A stretch of 64,000 nucleotides of DNA from RGIG3077 sp045541475 (lineage in GTDB: Bacteria > Bacillota > Clostridia > Oscillospirales > Ruminococcaceae): assembly GCA_045541475.1 (NCBI GenBank), contig JAZQJI010000025.1:62001-126000 (forward strand), written 5' to 3'. Shown piece by piece: positions 16,198 to 23,771 of the stretch. A program made the position numbers and the translations under genes. Position 1 is the stretch's first letter, and each line of letters begins with the position of its first letter. Below the pieces are notes generated by a model that was given only the letters and a program-made list of their open reading frames with translations, searched no databases and was not told the origin of the DNA.

Positions 16198-16229
16198 AAA
16201 AATCCCAAAGCGGAAACCTTGGGATTTTT
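16198..16229 (-). terminator. Hairpin between rpmA and obg
   Basis: AAAAATCCCAA (16198-16208) and TTGGGATTTTT (16219-16229) form an 11-bp stem around a 10-nt loop, with flanking A/T runs on both sides. It would uncouple high ribosomal-protein expression from lower obg expression. Confidence 0.75.
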
Positions 16230-16235
16230 AGGTAC

Positions 16236-16517
16236 TTACTGTTCTGTGTAAACTGAAACCTTCTTGCGGTCTCTGCCCCAACGCTCGAACTTAACTCTGC
16301 CATCTACCAAAGCAAACAGAGTATCATCGGAACCGATACCAACATTTTCACCAGCGTGAATGTGTGTTCCTCTCTGACGAACGAGAATATTGCCGGCAAG
16401 TACATACTGACCGTCAGCTCTCTTTACGCCAAGTCTCTTGGATTCGGAATCACGGCCGTTCTTTGTGGAACCTACACCCTTTTTATGTGCGAAAAACTGC
16501 ATACTAATTCTAAGCAT
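16236..16517 (-). CDS. rpmA: Large-subunit ribosomal protein L27 with cleavable N-terminal extension
   Basis: bL27 reaches the peptidyl-transferase centre with its N-terminus. The 93-residue precursor begins MLRISMQFFAHKKGVGSTKN. In Firmicutes the residues before A-H-K are an extension removed after QFF by the Prp protease, and the motif here (MQFF/A) fits that site. The gene encoding Prp overlaps its start by 8 nt. The mature core (GSTKNGRDSESKRLGVK, RQRGTHIHAGENVG) is canonical. Confidence 0.97.
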   Translation of the reverse strand: MLRISMQFFAHKKGVGSTKNGRDSESKRLGVKRADGQYVLAGNILVRQRGTHIHAGENVGIGSDDTLFALVDGRVKFERWGRDRKKVSVYTEQ

Positions 16518-16830
16518 GGTTTTTGTCCTCCTTGATAATTATTGATACAGTGCCTTTGTATTCTTGTGAAATATACCCAAGATGCTCATAAAGGGCACTT
16601 AAAACTTTATCGCAAACCTCACTGTTGCATTTAAGCGAAATCGTATCACCTTGTGCACTGACTTTAGCTTTTTCTCCGAAGCTATCAGTTAAAAGATTTG
16701 CACTGAGCATTACAGCGGATGAAACCGCAGCGCAGACAACATCTCTACCGCTTTTGGCATAGCCTGCATGTCCGCTGACATCAAACCCGTCAAACAAACC
16801 GTTTTTTTTGTAAAAAACCGCTTTGATCAT
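16510..16830 (-). CDS. prp: Ribosomal-processing cysteine protease Prp
   Basis: Prp (YsxB) cuts the N-terminal extension from L27. At 106 residues the length is normal. The catalytic His and Cys lie in SGHAGYAKSGRDVVCAAVSS (His about 21, Cys about 33), the family signature. It begins 6 nt after rplU with a weak ribosome site, suggesting coupling, and overlaps the rpmA start by 8 nt. The L21-Prp-L27 order is the standard Firmicutes arrangement. Confidence 0.93.
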   Translation of the reverse strand: MIKAVFYKKNGLFDGFDVSGHAGYAKSGRDVVCAAVSSAVMLSANLLTDSFGEKAKVSAQGDTISLKCNSEVCDKVLSALYEHLGYISQEYKGTVSIIIKEDKNHA

Positions 16831-16836
16831 CTGACT

Positions 16837-17148
16837 TTATGCGTTAATTGCTTCAATTCTAACCTGTGTATAAGGCTGACGATGACCAATCTTTCTCTTT
16901 TCGCCCTTCTTAGGCTTGTAGGTCATAACATAAACCTTCTTTGCCTTGCCATTCTTAACAACGGTAGCTGATACGCTTGCGCCTTCAACATAGGGAGCGC
17001 CAACCTTGATTCCGTCATCACTGCCAAGAGCCATAACCTTGTCAAATGTTACCTTTTCATCGGCTTCTGCGCCGAGCTTTTCGATGAAAACAATATCGCC
17101 AACATTAACCTGATACTGCTTTCCGCCTGTTTCGATTACTGCGTACAT
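16837..17148 (-). CDS. rplU: Large-subunit ribosomal protein L21
   Basis: bL21 is a 23S rRNA-binding protein. The 103 residues contain MYAVIETGGKQYQVNVGD and the C-terminal signature KKGEKRKIGHRQPYTQVRI. It is first in the rplU-prp-rpmA operon, behind a strong promoter and a structured leader likely used for autoregulation. Confidence 0.97.
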   Translation of the reverse strand: MYAVIETGGKQYQVNVGDIVFIEKLGAEADEKVTFDKVMALGSDDGIKVGAPYVEGASVSATVVKNGKAKKVYVMTYKPKKGEKRKIGHRQPYTQVRIEAINA

Positions 17149-17164
17149 GAACGCACCTTCCTTA

Positions 17165-17228
17165 ATATAAATCTCGCTGCAATCGGAGGGCCAAAAGCCA
17201 CTTATAAAATTCCGACAACACGCGGCTT
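17165..17228 (-). promoter_or_regulatory. Structured leader of rplU (probable L21 leader)
   Basis: The 5' UTR of rplU on the minus strand contains two complementary pairs that interleave: AAGCC (17228-17224) with GGCTT (17199-17195), and TCGGA (17215-17211) with TCCGA (17187-17183). This is the order of an H-type pseudoknot or of two mutually exclusive helices. L21 leaders are known in Firmicutes upstream of rplU and are thought to be bound by L21. Position and structure support that here; I have not tested it against the family model. Confidence 0.6.
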
Positions 17229-17232
17229 TATG

Positions 17233-17261
17233 ATTTTACCACAAATTTGCACAAATGTCAA
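17233..17261 (-). promoter_or_regulatory. Promoter of the rplU operon
   Basis: On the minus strand a consensus TTGACA (17261-17256), a 17-nt spacer and TAAAAT (17238-17233) lie just before the structured leader. Confidence 0.75.
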
Positions 17262-17373
17262 GCTGTTTTTTTAAAATAACGAATTTAACTCTTATATAAT
17301 CCGATAATTTTATTTTTTTGTATATTTTGCATATTATGTATGTGTTTTTTTCCATAAAACAGCACTTATGTGC

Positions 17374-18030
17374 TTAATCCAATGTTTTTAAGTACTCCAA
17401 AAAGCCATTCATTGAATCAAAAATGCAATAGCACAAACCACGCATTTCAACATTTGCTTCAAGCATATCCGGAATCATGATAGTTTTCGTTCCGGCACTG
17501 CTTGCTGAGCGAACACCGTTGTAAGAATCTTCAACCGCAAAACAGTTTTTCGGATTTTCACGCAATAATTTGCACGCTGTAAGATATATTTCGGGATCAG
17601 GTTTTCCGCACTTAACCATATTTCCGGTTACTTTTATATCAAAATAATCAAACAAATCCGTACTATAAAGGTGCGAAAACGCTCTTTTTTGTCCTGTTGA
17701 TGTAGCAAGTGCTATTTTATATTCGTTTTCTTTAAGATACTCAAGCAACTCTTTTACTCCCGGTTTAACAGGTGTACCTCGTTCTTCAATAATGCGGTCA
17801 AACCATACGTCTTTTCTGGAATAGAATTCATCTACCGCAAAATCATCGCCAAAGGATTTACGAAGGTATTGTTCAATATTATTGCGATTTCTTCCTATAC
17901 AAGCGTATGTAACATTGCTGATATCGCCAAGATTCATTTCCAAAGCGGCACGTTCCCACGTTTCTACATAAACCCTTTGTGTATCAAACAAAACGCCATC
18001 CATATCAAAAATAACAGCCTTAGTTTTCAT
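17374..18030 (-). CDS. HAD-superfamily phosphatase/phosphomutase, beta-phosphoglucomutase-like
   Basis: This 218-residue haloacid-dehalogenase protein of subfamily IA acts on a sugar phosphate or a similar small phosphoester. Motif I is FDMDGVLFD (nucleophile and acid/base Asp), motif II lies in LATSTGQKR, the lysine in MVKCGKPDPEIY, and motif III in AVEDSYNGVRSA. A helical cap follows motif I. The DMDGV(L/I)FD form is shared by beta-phosphoglucomutase and by several promiscuous phosphatases, so substrate is not determined. AAGGGGA precedes the ATG. It is transcribed alone, divergent from the epimerase. Confidence 0.88.
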   Translation of the reverse strand: MKTKAVIFDMDGVLFDTQRVYVETWERAALEMNLGDISNVTYACIGRNRNNIEQYLRKSFGDDFAVDEFYSRKDVWFDRIIEERGTPVKPGVKELLEYLKENEYKIALATSTGQKRAFSHLYSTDLFDYFDIKVTGNMVKCGKPDPEIYLTACKLLRENPKNCFAVEDSYNGVRSASSAGTKTIMIPDMLEANVEMRGLCYCIFDSMNGFLEYLKTLD

Positions 18031-18136
18031 TTATATCCCCTTAAAGAGCAAACTGCATATTATATACTACCATTATAATATAACCCCACGCAGATTTTAT
18101 TATCATTTTGTTATTTTTAAAGTGTAATTTTATGAC

Positions 18137-18165
18137 TTGAAATTAACAATACTATGTGGTATAAT
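18137..18165 (+). promoter_or_regulatory. Promoter of the SDR epimerase gene
   Basis: TTGAAA (18137-18142), 17 nt and TATAAT (18160-18165), about 35 nt before the start codon. Confidence 0.7.
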
Positions 18166-18200
18166 TTGATTTATAGAATAATATTGAAGGAGCAATCTCC

Positions 18201-19217
18201 ATGAAAATACTGATTATAGGCGGAACAGGTACAATTAGCATGGCCGTTACCGAACTTTTAGCGAAAACAAAGAAACACGAGCTTTACCTTATTAATAGAG
18301 GAACTCGTGAAGAAGATATTCCCCATGGCGTTAAACTTTTAAAAGCTGATATAAACGACGAAAAGACTGTGCTTTCGCTTATCGGCGACACAAAATTTGA
18401 TGCAGTTGCTCAGTTCTGTGGGTTTGTGCCTTTCCAGTTAGAACGTGATTATCGCTTGTTCAGAGATAAGACGAAGCAATATATATTTATAAGCTCGGCA
18501 AGCGTTTACAACAAACCTGTTGCTTCACCGTTTATTACTGAAGGAACAGCTCTTAGAAATCCATATTGGAATTATTCACAGGACAAAATCGCTTGCGAAG
18601 ATTACTTGATGCGACTCTACCGTGAAAGTGGTTTTCCCATAACAATCGTGCGCCCCAGCCATACCTATGACAACAGATCAATACCTCTTGGCGTACACGG
18701 CAGCAAAGGTTCGTGGCAGGTTGCAAAACGTATGCTTGAAGGCAAACGTGTTATTATACACGGTGACGGAACATCACTTTGGACCATGACTCACAACAGC
18801 GATTTTGCAAAAGGTTTTGTCAGCCTTATTGGCAATCCTCACGCTATTGGAGAAGCTTTCCACATAACGTCAGATGAAGTTCTTACATGGAATCAGATAT
18901 ACGAACAAATTGCAAACGCCCTTGGCGTTGAACTTAAAGCCACTCACCTTTCTTCCGAATTTTTAAATTGCTGTACTGAGCACGACCTTAAAGGCACACT
19001 CATAGGCGACAAGGCAAATTCAATGATTTTTGATAACACAAAGATAAAACGTGCCGTACCGGAGTTTAAAGCCACAAAGAGTTTTTCTGAGGGAATTAAA
19101 GAAACCATTGATTATATTCTAAAGCACCCACAATATCAGATAGAAGACAGTGCATTTGATGCATGGTGCGATAAAGTGCTTTTTGCAATAGATACGACAA
19201 GAAAGCTTCTTGACTAA
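18201..19217 (+). CDS. NAD(P)-dependent epimerase/dehydratase (extended SDR)
   Basis: This 338-residue extended short-chain dehydrogenase has the Rossmann motif IIGGTGTISMAV at the N-terminus (GxxGxxS-like) and INRG after strand 2. SSASVYN supplies the Ser and YSQDKIACEDYL the catalytic Tyr-x-x-x-Lys, and the TIVRPSHTYD segment follows. It resembles CSP41-like/NAD-dependent epimerases that act on nucleotide-activated sugars, but no sugar-nucleotide partner is adjacent, so substrate is unknown. GGAG lies upstream of the ATG. The nicotinamidase-like gene starts 16 nt after its stop, suggesting one transcript. Confidence 0.85.
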   Translation: MKILIIGGTGTISMAVTELLAKTKKHELYLINRGTREEDIPHGVKLLKADINDEKTVLSLIGDTKFDAVAQFCGFVPFQLERDYRLFRDKTKQYIFISSASVYNKPVASPFITEGTALRNPYWNYSQDKIACEDYLMRLYRESGFPITIVRPSHTYDNRSIPLGVHGSKGSWQVAKRMLEGKRVIIHGDGTSLWTMTHNSDFAKGFVSLIGNPHAIGEAFHITSDEVLTWNQIYEQIANALGVELKATHLSSEFLNCCTEHDLKGTLIGDKANSMIFDNTKIKRAVPEFKATKSFSEGIKETIDYILKHPQYQIEDSAFDAWCDKVLFAIDTTRKLLD

Positions 19218-19233
19218 AGCATTGGTGAATAAT

Positions 19234-19737
19234 ATGAAAACATTAATTGTAGTTGATATGCAAAATGATTTTATCGACGGCGCTTTGGGCACTAACGAAG
19301 CAGTTGCAATTGTTGATAAAGTAAAAGAAAAAATTAATCAATATAAACATAACGGTGATAGAATAATCTACACAAGAGATACGCATTATGATAATTATCT
19401 TAACACTCCCGAAGGCAAAAAGCTTCCGGTTGTGCACTGTGTGAAGGATACAGACGGTTGGCAGATACCGCTATCTCTTGATAACACAGATTGCATACAC
19501 ATCAACAAACCTACATTTGGATTTACAGGTTGGAACGAATTTGATTTTGACAATGATGAAATTGAAATTGTTGGGCTGTGCACGGATATATGCGTTGTTT
19601 CGAACGCGCTGATTCTTAAAGCAACATTTCCAAACGCAGTAATTTCTGTTGATTCCGCCTGCTGTGCCGGTGTAACTCCGCAAACTCATAACAGCGCCCT
19701 TGAAACAATGAGAATGTGTCAGATTGAGGTAAAATAA
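19234..19737 (+). CDS. Isochorismatase-family cysteine hydrolase (nicotinamidase-like)
   Basis: This hydrolase has 167 residues from the ATG at 19234; the longer frame from 19210 overlaps the preceding stop. Catalytic residues expected for nicotinamidase-type enzymes are present: Asp in VVDMQNDFIDG, Lys in HINKPTF and Cys in GLCTDICVVSNAL. TRDTHYDNYL could supply metal ligands. A nicotinamidase would return nicotinamide to NAD synthesis. The small size and the motif IVGLCTDICV fit Firmicutes members annotated this way, but other amidohydrolase activities exist in the family. Confidence 0.82.
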   Translation: MKTLIVVDMQNDFIDGALGTNEAVAIVDKVKEKINQYKHNGDRIIYTRDTHYDNYLNTPEGKKLPVVHCVKDTDGWQIPLSLDNTDCIHINKPTFGFTGWNEFDFDNDEIEIVGLCTDICVVSNALILKATFPNAVISVDSACCAGVTPQTHNSALETMRMCQIEVK

Positions 19738-19765
19738 TATCACAATATTATAGCTTTAACAGCAA

Positions 19766-19795
19766 AAGCCTGAGAACAATTCTCAGGCTTTTTAA
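19766..19795 (+). terminator. Terminator after the nicotinamidase-like gene
   Basis: AAGCCTGAGAA (19766-19776), a CAA loop-side and TTCTCAGGCTT (19780-19790) form an 11-bp perfect stem followed by TTTAATATT. Confidence 0.85.
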
Positions 19796-19856
19796 TATTG
19801 CAGATAAGTATAAATGCTTGCTTAGGACGAAGTGAATTTGTAGAGTTCGTTCTGTA

Positions 19857-21422
19857 CTAATCTGCTGTATACATAACTGTTGTAGCAAGCGTTCCCTCGG
19901 TCAGAGGAAGAAGCCATCCGCTTTCGCAAAGCTCCCTCATCACATCGCAGATTTCCGGCGTCATTTCACCAGGTGCAATCTTTTCGGCGTAATCACGCAG
20001 ATGTTCCGGGGTATGCTCCGCCATAATATGCTTGATGCCGTCAAGCCGTGCAAGTGCCTGACTGCAGATTTTCTGCGCCACAGGAACAGTCAGCTCCCAA
20101 AATCTGTGGCTCTGCTCGCAATTGAAACATGGGAAATTGGGCTGAATTCCTGCAACCGTTTTAATTGCAAAATGATGCTCCAGCAATTCTGCGCATATCA
20201 GTTTATCACTTTCGGAGCTTGGCTGTTCTGTCAGCAGATTGACGAGCATGATTTCGTGCATTCTGTTCATTCTTGTGCAAACGGGTTCGCCATTCACATC
20301 AACATCCCACAGTATGATATGCGCCTTTTCAGAATCATCACGTTTACTGGTGCGGAACGTATAGATATCATGAGACTCTTTTTTCTCCGAAAACCATCGA
20401 TAACCTTTCTGTCCGAACTTATCTTCGGGATAGCTTTCCCAATCACCGAACGGAAGCTTTTCCTGCAGAAAATCAATATATGCCAGGTGCAGCAGCTGGG
20501 AAACCAAAAACCACTTCATAGAATTGTGCGGCATATCACTGCCATAAAAGCCGATTGCACGCACAGCATCAATCGAGTTGTCCACAAAACTTTTGATCAG
20601 CTCTGCAGTTTCACGAATCGTATCTTTATGTTTTTCGTAGATTTCATCCTTCATTTTCCGTGTGACAACAACAATATTACTGCGGTAATATCCATTTTTC
20701 TCCAAAAGCAACTCATGCTCCAAAAGCTCTTTGATCCCATTTTCCAAATACGCAGTAGGAACACCCGTCTGCAGACTGATTTGTTCCTCCGTCAGCTTGT
20801 CATAATAACATGCCATAATGATATTCTGATTTACTCTACTGTTGCTGATATTATAATATTCTCTATTGAATTTTCCCCACGAGCTTACCCAAAATTCTAC
20901 GGGACGATAGCTCAGTTCTCCAAATGCTTTTTCCATAACGACACCCTTTCTAATTCTATTTCTCGATTGGAACAGCAGGTACTTTACCATGCTTTCTGAT
21001 ATCGAAAAGAGTGCTGAAATTTCCTTTACAGATCTTTTATTGAAATAGTATTCAATCATCACCTTGCGATAGTCAGAATTCAATATAGCAAGCTCACGTC
21101 TGATAAGCGAAAGCTGTTCATTGTTTTGAGATTGTTCATCAAGTTTATCCCATACATTATCTGCAACATTTTCGTCAAGCTCGCTTTCGCTATACTTCGA
21201 TTTTTTGCGATACCAGCTCTTTAAAATATTATCGGCAGTCCGCCAGATAAAAGCGTAAAAAGCTTTTTCATTTCTGAGATTATCTATGCTTTCGCAGCAG
21301 GCAAGTAATATTTCCTGCGATAAATCCTCGGCTTCATGATAAGAACTTGTTCTTGACAGACAATACGAAAATATAGATTTTGACATCTGCGCAATCTGCT
21401 CCATCCGTTCATCCGTGTTCAT
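19857..21422 (-). CDS. ECF-like sigma factor with a ~350-residue C-terminal extension
   Basis: This protein has 521 residues from the ATG at 21422 (AAAGGAG upstream). Residues about 10-90 match sigma region 2 (SRTSSYHEAEDLSQEILLAC, FIWRTADNILKSWYRKK) and about 110-160 region 4 (DYRKVMIEYYFNKRSVKEIS, ISESMVKYLLFQSRNRIRKG), enough for a working ECF-type sigma factor of about 165 residues. The remaining two thirds is unlike ordinary ECF factors. It starts with a winged-helix-like stretch (LTEEQISLQTGVPTAYLENG) and continues as a mixed region with CFNCEQ and DMPHNSMKWFLV, with no membrane helix or signal. It may sense a signal or act as a fused regulator. Base composition looks higher in GC than its neighbours. 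No anti-sigma gene is adjacent. Confidence 0.8.
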   Translation of the reverse strand: MNTDERMEQIAQMSKSIFSYCLSRTSSYHEAEDLSQEILLACCESIDNLRNEKAFYAFIWRTADNILKSWYRKKSKYSESELDENVADNVWDKLDEQSQNNEQLSLIRRELAILNSDYRKVMIEYYFNKRSVKEISALFSISESMVKYLLFQSRNRIRKGVVMEKAFGELSYRPVEFWVSSWGKFNREYYNISNSRVNQNIIMACYYDKLTEEQISLQTGVPTAYLENGIKELLEHELLLEKNGYYRSNIVVVTRKMKDEIYEKHKDTIRETAELIKSFVDNSIDAVRAIGFYGSDMPHNSMKWFLVSQLLHLAYIDFLQEKLPFGDWESYPEDKFGQKGYRWFSEKKESHDIYTFRTSKRDDSEKAHIILWDVDVNGEPVCTRMNRMHEIMLVNLLTEQPSSESDKLICAELLEHHFAIKTVAGIQPNFPCFNCEQSHRFWELTVPVAQKICSQALARLDGIKHIMAEHTPEHLRDYAEKIAPGEMTPEICDVMRELCESGWLLPLTEGTLATTVMYTAD

Positions 21423-21699
21423 TTTTCGCACTCCTTTCGCTGATTTTCAGAAGCTTCTGTAAATATAGTGCAGAAAAATTAATTTGGTTAGGGCAAAATT
21501 GTTTTTTTGATAAAAAAATTGTTATGTTCATAATATCACCAAAGCTTAATCCATGTCAACAACTGACAAAATCGGTGTTATAATGAAATAATTTACTTTA
21601 TAGTCAAATAATTTCAAAATAAACACGTGTTAATTACATAAAAATTTTGATATAATATTAAATTGAATGTTTAATCAAACCGAAAGGAAACAAAGCTTT
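21423..21699. other. Divergent intergenic region before the NSS transporter
   Basis: This AT-rich spacer of about 280 nt contains a perfect 10-bp palindrome AACACGTGTT (21622-21631) just upstream of a TATAAT at about 21651-21656. No gene is visible. The palindrome could be an operator for the transporter gene. Confidence 0.4.
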
Positions 21700-23121
21700 A
21701 TGGAAAATAAACAACGAGGCAGCTTTACAGGCAGAATAGGGTTTGTACTTGCTGCAGCAGGTTCAGCAGTAGGTCTTGGCAATCTTTGGAGATTTCCGTA
21801 TTTAGCTGCAAAAAACGGCGGCGGATTATTTATCCTTGTTTACATTATTCTATCTTTAACATTTGGCTTTTCGCTTATGACAACCGAAATAGCCATTGGC
21901 AGAAAAACAGGGGCATCTCCCCTTCAGGCCTACACCAAAATAAACAAAAAATTTAGTTTTCTCGGTATTATAGCGACATTAGTACCTATAATAATTTTCC
22001 CTTATTATTGCGTTATCGGCGGTTGGGTTACAAAATACGCCGCCACATATACATTCGGTCAATCATCAGATATATACTCAACAGGCACAGCCGACTATTT
22101 CTCGAACTTTATATCAGCAGATGTATCACCAATATTCTGGTTTTGTATATTTATGGCACTAAGCGCAGTAATAGTATTACTCGGCGTTGAAAAAGGCATT
22201 GAAAAAGCTTCAAAAATCATGATGCCCGCATTGCTTTTGATTATTATCGGAATAGCCGTTTATTCTCTTACACTATCTTATACCGATCCTGAAACCAACG
22301 AAACACGAACAGCAATTGACGGTTTAAAGATTTATCTTATACCCAGCTTTGAAGGTCTGACTGTATCAAAGTTCTTCACAATATTGCTTGACGCTTCGAG
22401 CCAGATGTTCTACTCTCTTTCAATCGCAATGGGCATCCTCATAACTTATGGATCTTACTGCCGAAAAGAAGACGACCTTGCAAAATCGGTTAATCAGATC
22501 GAACTTTTTGATACAGGCGTTGCAATTCTTGCAGGACTTATTGTTGTACCAACAGTATTTGCTTTTCAAGGAAATGCCGGCCTTGAAAAATCAGGTCCAA
22601 GTCTGATGTTTATCTCGTTGCCCACAGTTTTTGAACAAATGGGTTCTATCGGAAGTATTATAGGTGCACTTTTCTTTGTTCTTGTACTTTTTGCGGCTCT
22701 CACATCATCTATATCACTTCTCGAAACAGTTGCGTCGAGCCTTATAGATAAATTTGATATAAAACGTAAAACAGCAACTGTAATTTCATTTGCAATATCG
22801 CTTACAGTAGGTATTATAGTTTGCCTTGGTTACAATGTACTTTATACTGCAATCAAACTGCCAAACGGCACAGTCGGACAAATTCTTGACGTATTAGACT
22901 ACATTTCAAACAACCTCATGCTTCCGTTAGTTGCACTTGCAACCTGTGTTTTGATTTGGGTGTGCGGCACAAAAACTGTTACCGACGAGATAAAATCAAG
23001 CGGCAATACAAAGTTTAAACGCGAAAAGCTTTATGTTGTTATGATTAAATTTGTAGCACCTATCATTCTTGTCACTATACTTCTGCAGGCGTTTAATTTC
23101 TTTGCCTTTCTTGAAAAATAG
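21700..23121 (+). CDS. Sodium-dependent transporter of the neurotransmitter:sodium symporter family
   Basis: This Na+-coupled importer, probably for an amino acid, is an integral membrane protein of 473 residues from the ATG at 21700 (GAAAGGA upstream; an earlier in-frame ATG at 21667 lacks one). The N-terminus RGSFTGRIGFVLAAAGSAVG followed by LGNLWRFPY is the LeuT/NSS signature lining sodium and substrate sites in TM1. EIAIGRKTG follows TM2, and SQMFYSLSIAMGILITYGSY is TM6-TM7. About 11-12 membrane helices are evident, as expected. Substrate cannot be predicted. A terminator hairpin follows. Confidence 0.94.
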   Translation: MENKQRGSFTGRIGFVLAAAGSAVGLGNLWRFPYLAAKNGGGLFILVYIILSLTFGFSLMTTEIAIGRKTGASPLQAYTKINKKFSFLGIIATLVPIIIFPYYCVIGGWVTKYAATYTFGQSSDIYSTGTADYFSNFISADVSPIFWFCIFMALSAVIVLLGVEKGIEKASKIMMPALLLIIIGIAVYSLTLSYTDPETNETRTAIDGLKIYLIPSFEGLTVSKFFTILLDASSQMFYSLSIAMGILITYGSYCRKEDDLAKSVNQIELFDTGVAILAGLIVVPTVFAFQGNAGLEKSGPSLMFISLPTVFEQMGSIGSIIGALFFVLVLFAALTSSISLLETVASSLIDKFDIKRKTATVISFAISLTVGIIVCLGYNVLYTAIKLPNGTVGQILDVLDYISNNLMLPLVALATCVLIWVCGTKTVTDEIKSSGNTKFKREKLYVVMIKFVAPIILVTILLQAFNFFAFLEK

Positions 23122-23131
23122 TATTGAAACC

Positions 23132-23172
23132 AAAAAGCTGAATTTGAATAAAATCAAATACAGCTTTTTATA
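23132..23172 (+). terminator. Terminator after the NSS transporter
   Basis: AAAAAGCTG-a-ATTTGA pairs with TCAAAT-a-CAGCTTTTT across an ATAAAA loop (23132-23169). The T-run lies in the 3' arm. Confidence 0.75.
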
Positions 23173-23199
23173 TTGACATTCACTAAATTTCAGTATAAT
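23173..23199 (+). promoter_or_regulatory. Promoter candidate for the P-loop kinase gene
   Basis: TTGACA (23173-23178) and TATAAT (23194-23199) are consensus boxes, but the spacer is only 15 nt, shorter than the usual 17. Confidence 0.5.
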
Positions 23200-23236
23200 T
23201 TATTATAACAAATACATACAACAAGGAGCTGACATT

Positions 23237-23719
23237 TTGGCAAAGGCTATACTTATTTGCGGAAAAATATGCTCAGGCAAAAGTTTTTTGGCTGAAAAGC
23301 TAAAAAGAGAATACAATGCAGTAATTCTTTCTGTTGACGAAATCACACTTAGCATTCTCGATGGTTGCCCGGGAAATAATCACGATAACATTACCGAACG
23401 CATACAAATATACCTTTTAAAGAAATCTTTAGAAATAATCAATTCGGGTGTTAATGTAATTTTAGATTGGGGTTTTTGGACCAAAGTCAAACGCAAGGAC
23501 ATAAAAGAATTCTTCAAAAGCAAAAACATAGAATATGCAATGTATTACATCGATATCAACAAGGAAAGACTTGAACAAAACGTTGTCTTGCGAAACAGCG
23601 ATGTACTGAGTGGTAAAACAACAGCCTTTTATGTAGATGAAGGGTTGGCAAAAAAATGCCACGATTTGTTTGAAACACCTGATGATGATGAATACGATTA
23701 TTTGATAACATACAGCTAA
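23237..23719 (+). CDS. Small P-loop ATPase/kinase of unknown substrate
   Basis: This 160-residue cytoplasmic protein starts with TTG at 23237, eight nt after AAGGAG. Walker A is CGKICSGKSFLA near the N-terminus, and a Walker-B-like hydrophobic strand VNVILDWGFW (about 74-83) carries Asp-Trp-Gly-Phe. A conserved basic helix (KERLEQNVVLRN, about 116-127) resembles the lid of small kinases. The pattern fits AAA_33/zeta-toxin or chloramphenicol-phosphotransferase-like kinases that modify small molecules, but the target is unknown. It is a single-gene unit between two hairpins. Confidence 0.75.
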   Translation: MAKAILICGKICSGKSFLAEKLKREYNAVILSVDEITLSILDGCPGNNHDNITERIQIYLLKKSLEIINSGVNVILDWGFWTKVKRKDIKEFFKSKNIEYAMYYIDINKERLEQNVVLRNSDVLSGKTTAFYVDEGLAKKCHDLFETPDDDEYDYLITYS

Positions 23720-23728
23720 AAGCAAAAT

Positions 23729-23766
23729 AACGGTCTGAGAAATACTTGTTCTCAGACCGTTTTATT
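23729..23766. terminator. Bidirectional terminator between the kinase and the DacA-like gene
   Basis: A 13-bp perfect stem, AACGGTCTGAGAA (23729-23741) with TTCTCAGACCGTT (23749-23761), is flanked by TTTTATT on the plus side and by A-rich sequence on the other. It is placed 10 nt from each convergent gene. Confidence 0.85.
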
Positions 23767-23771
23767 ATAAT

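Noticed and set aside
20001..20999. A 332-codon plus-strand frame opposite the sigma factor gene
   Set aside because: Very rich in Cys, Phe, His and Ile with no motif or ribosome site; the minus-strand frame has clear sigma regions 2 and 4.
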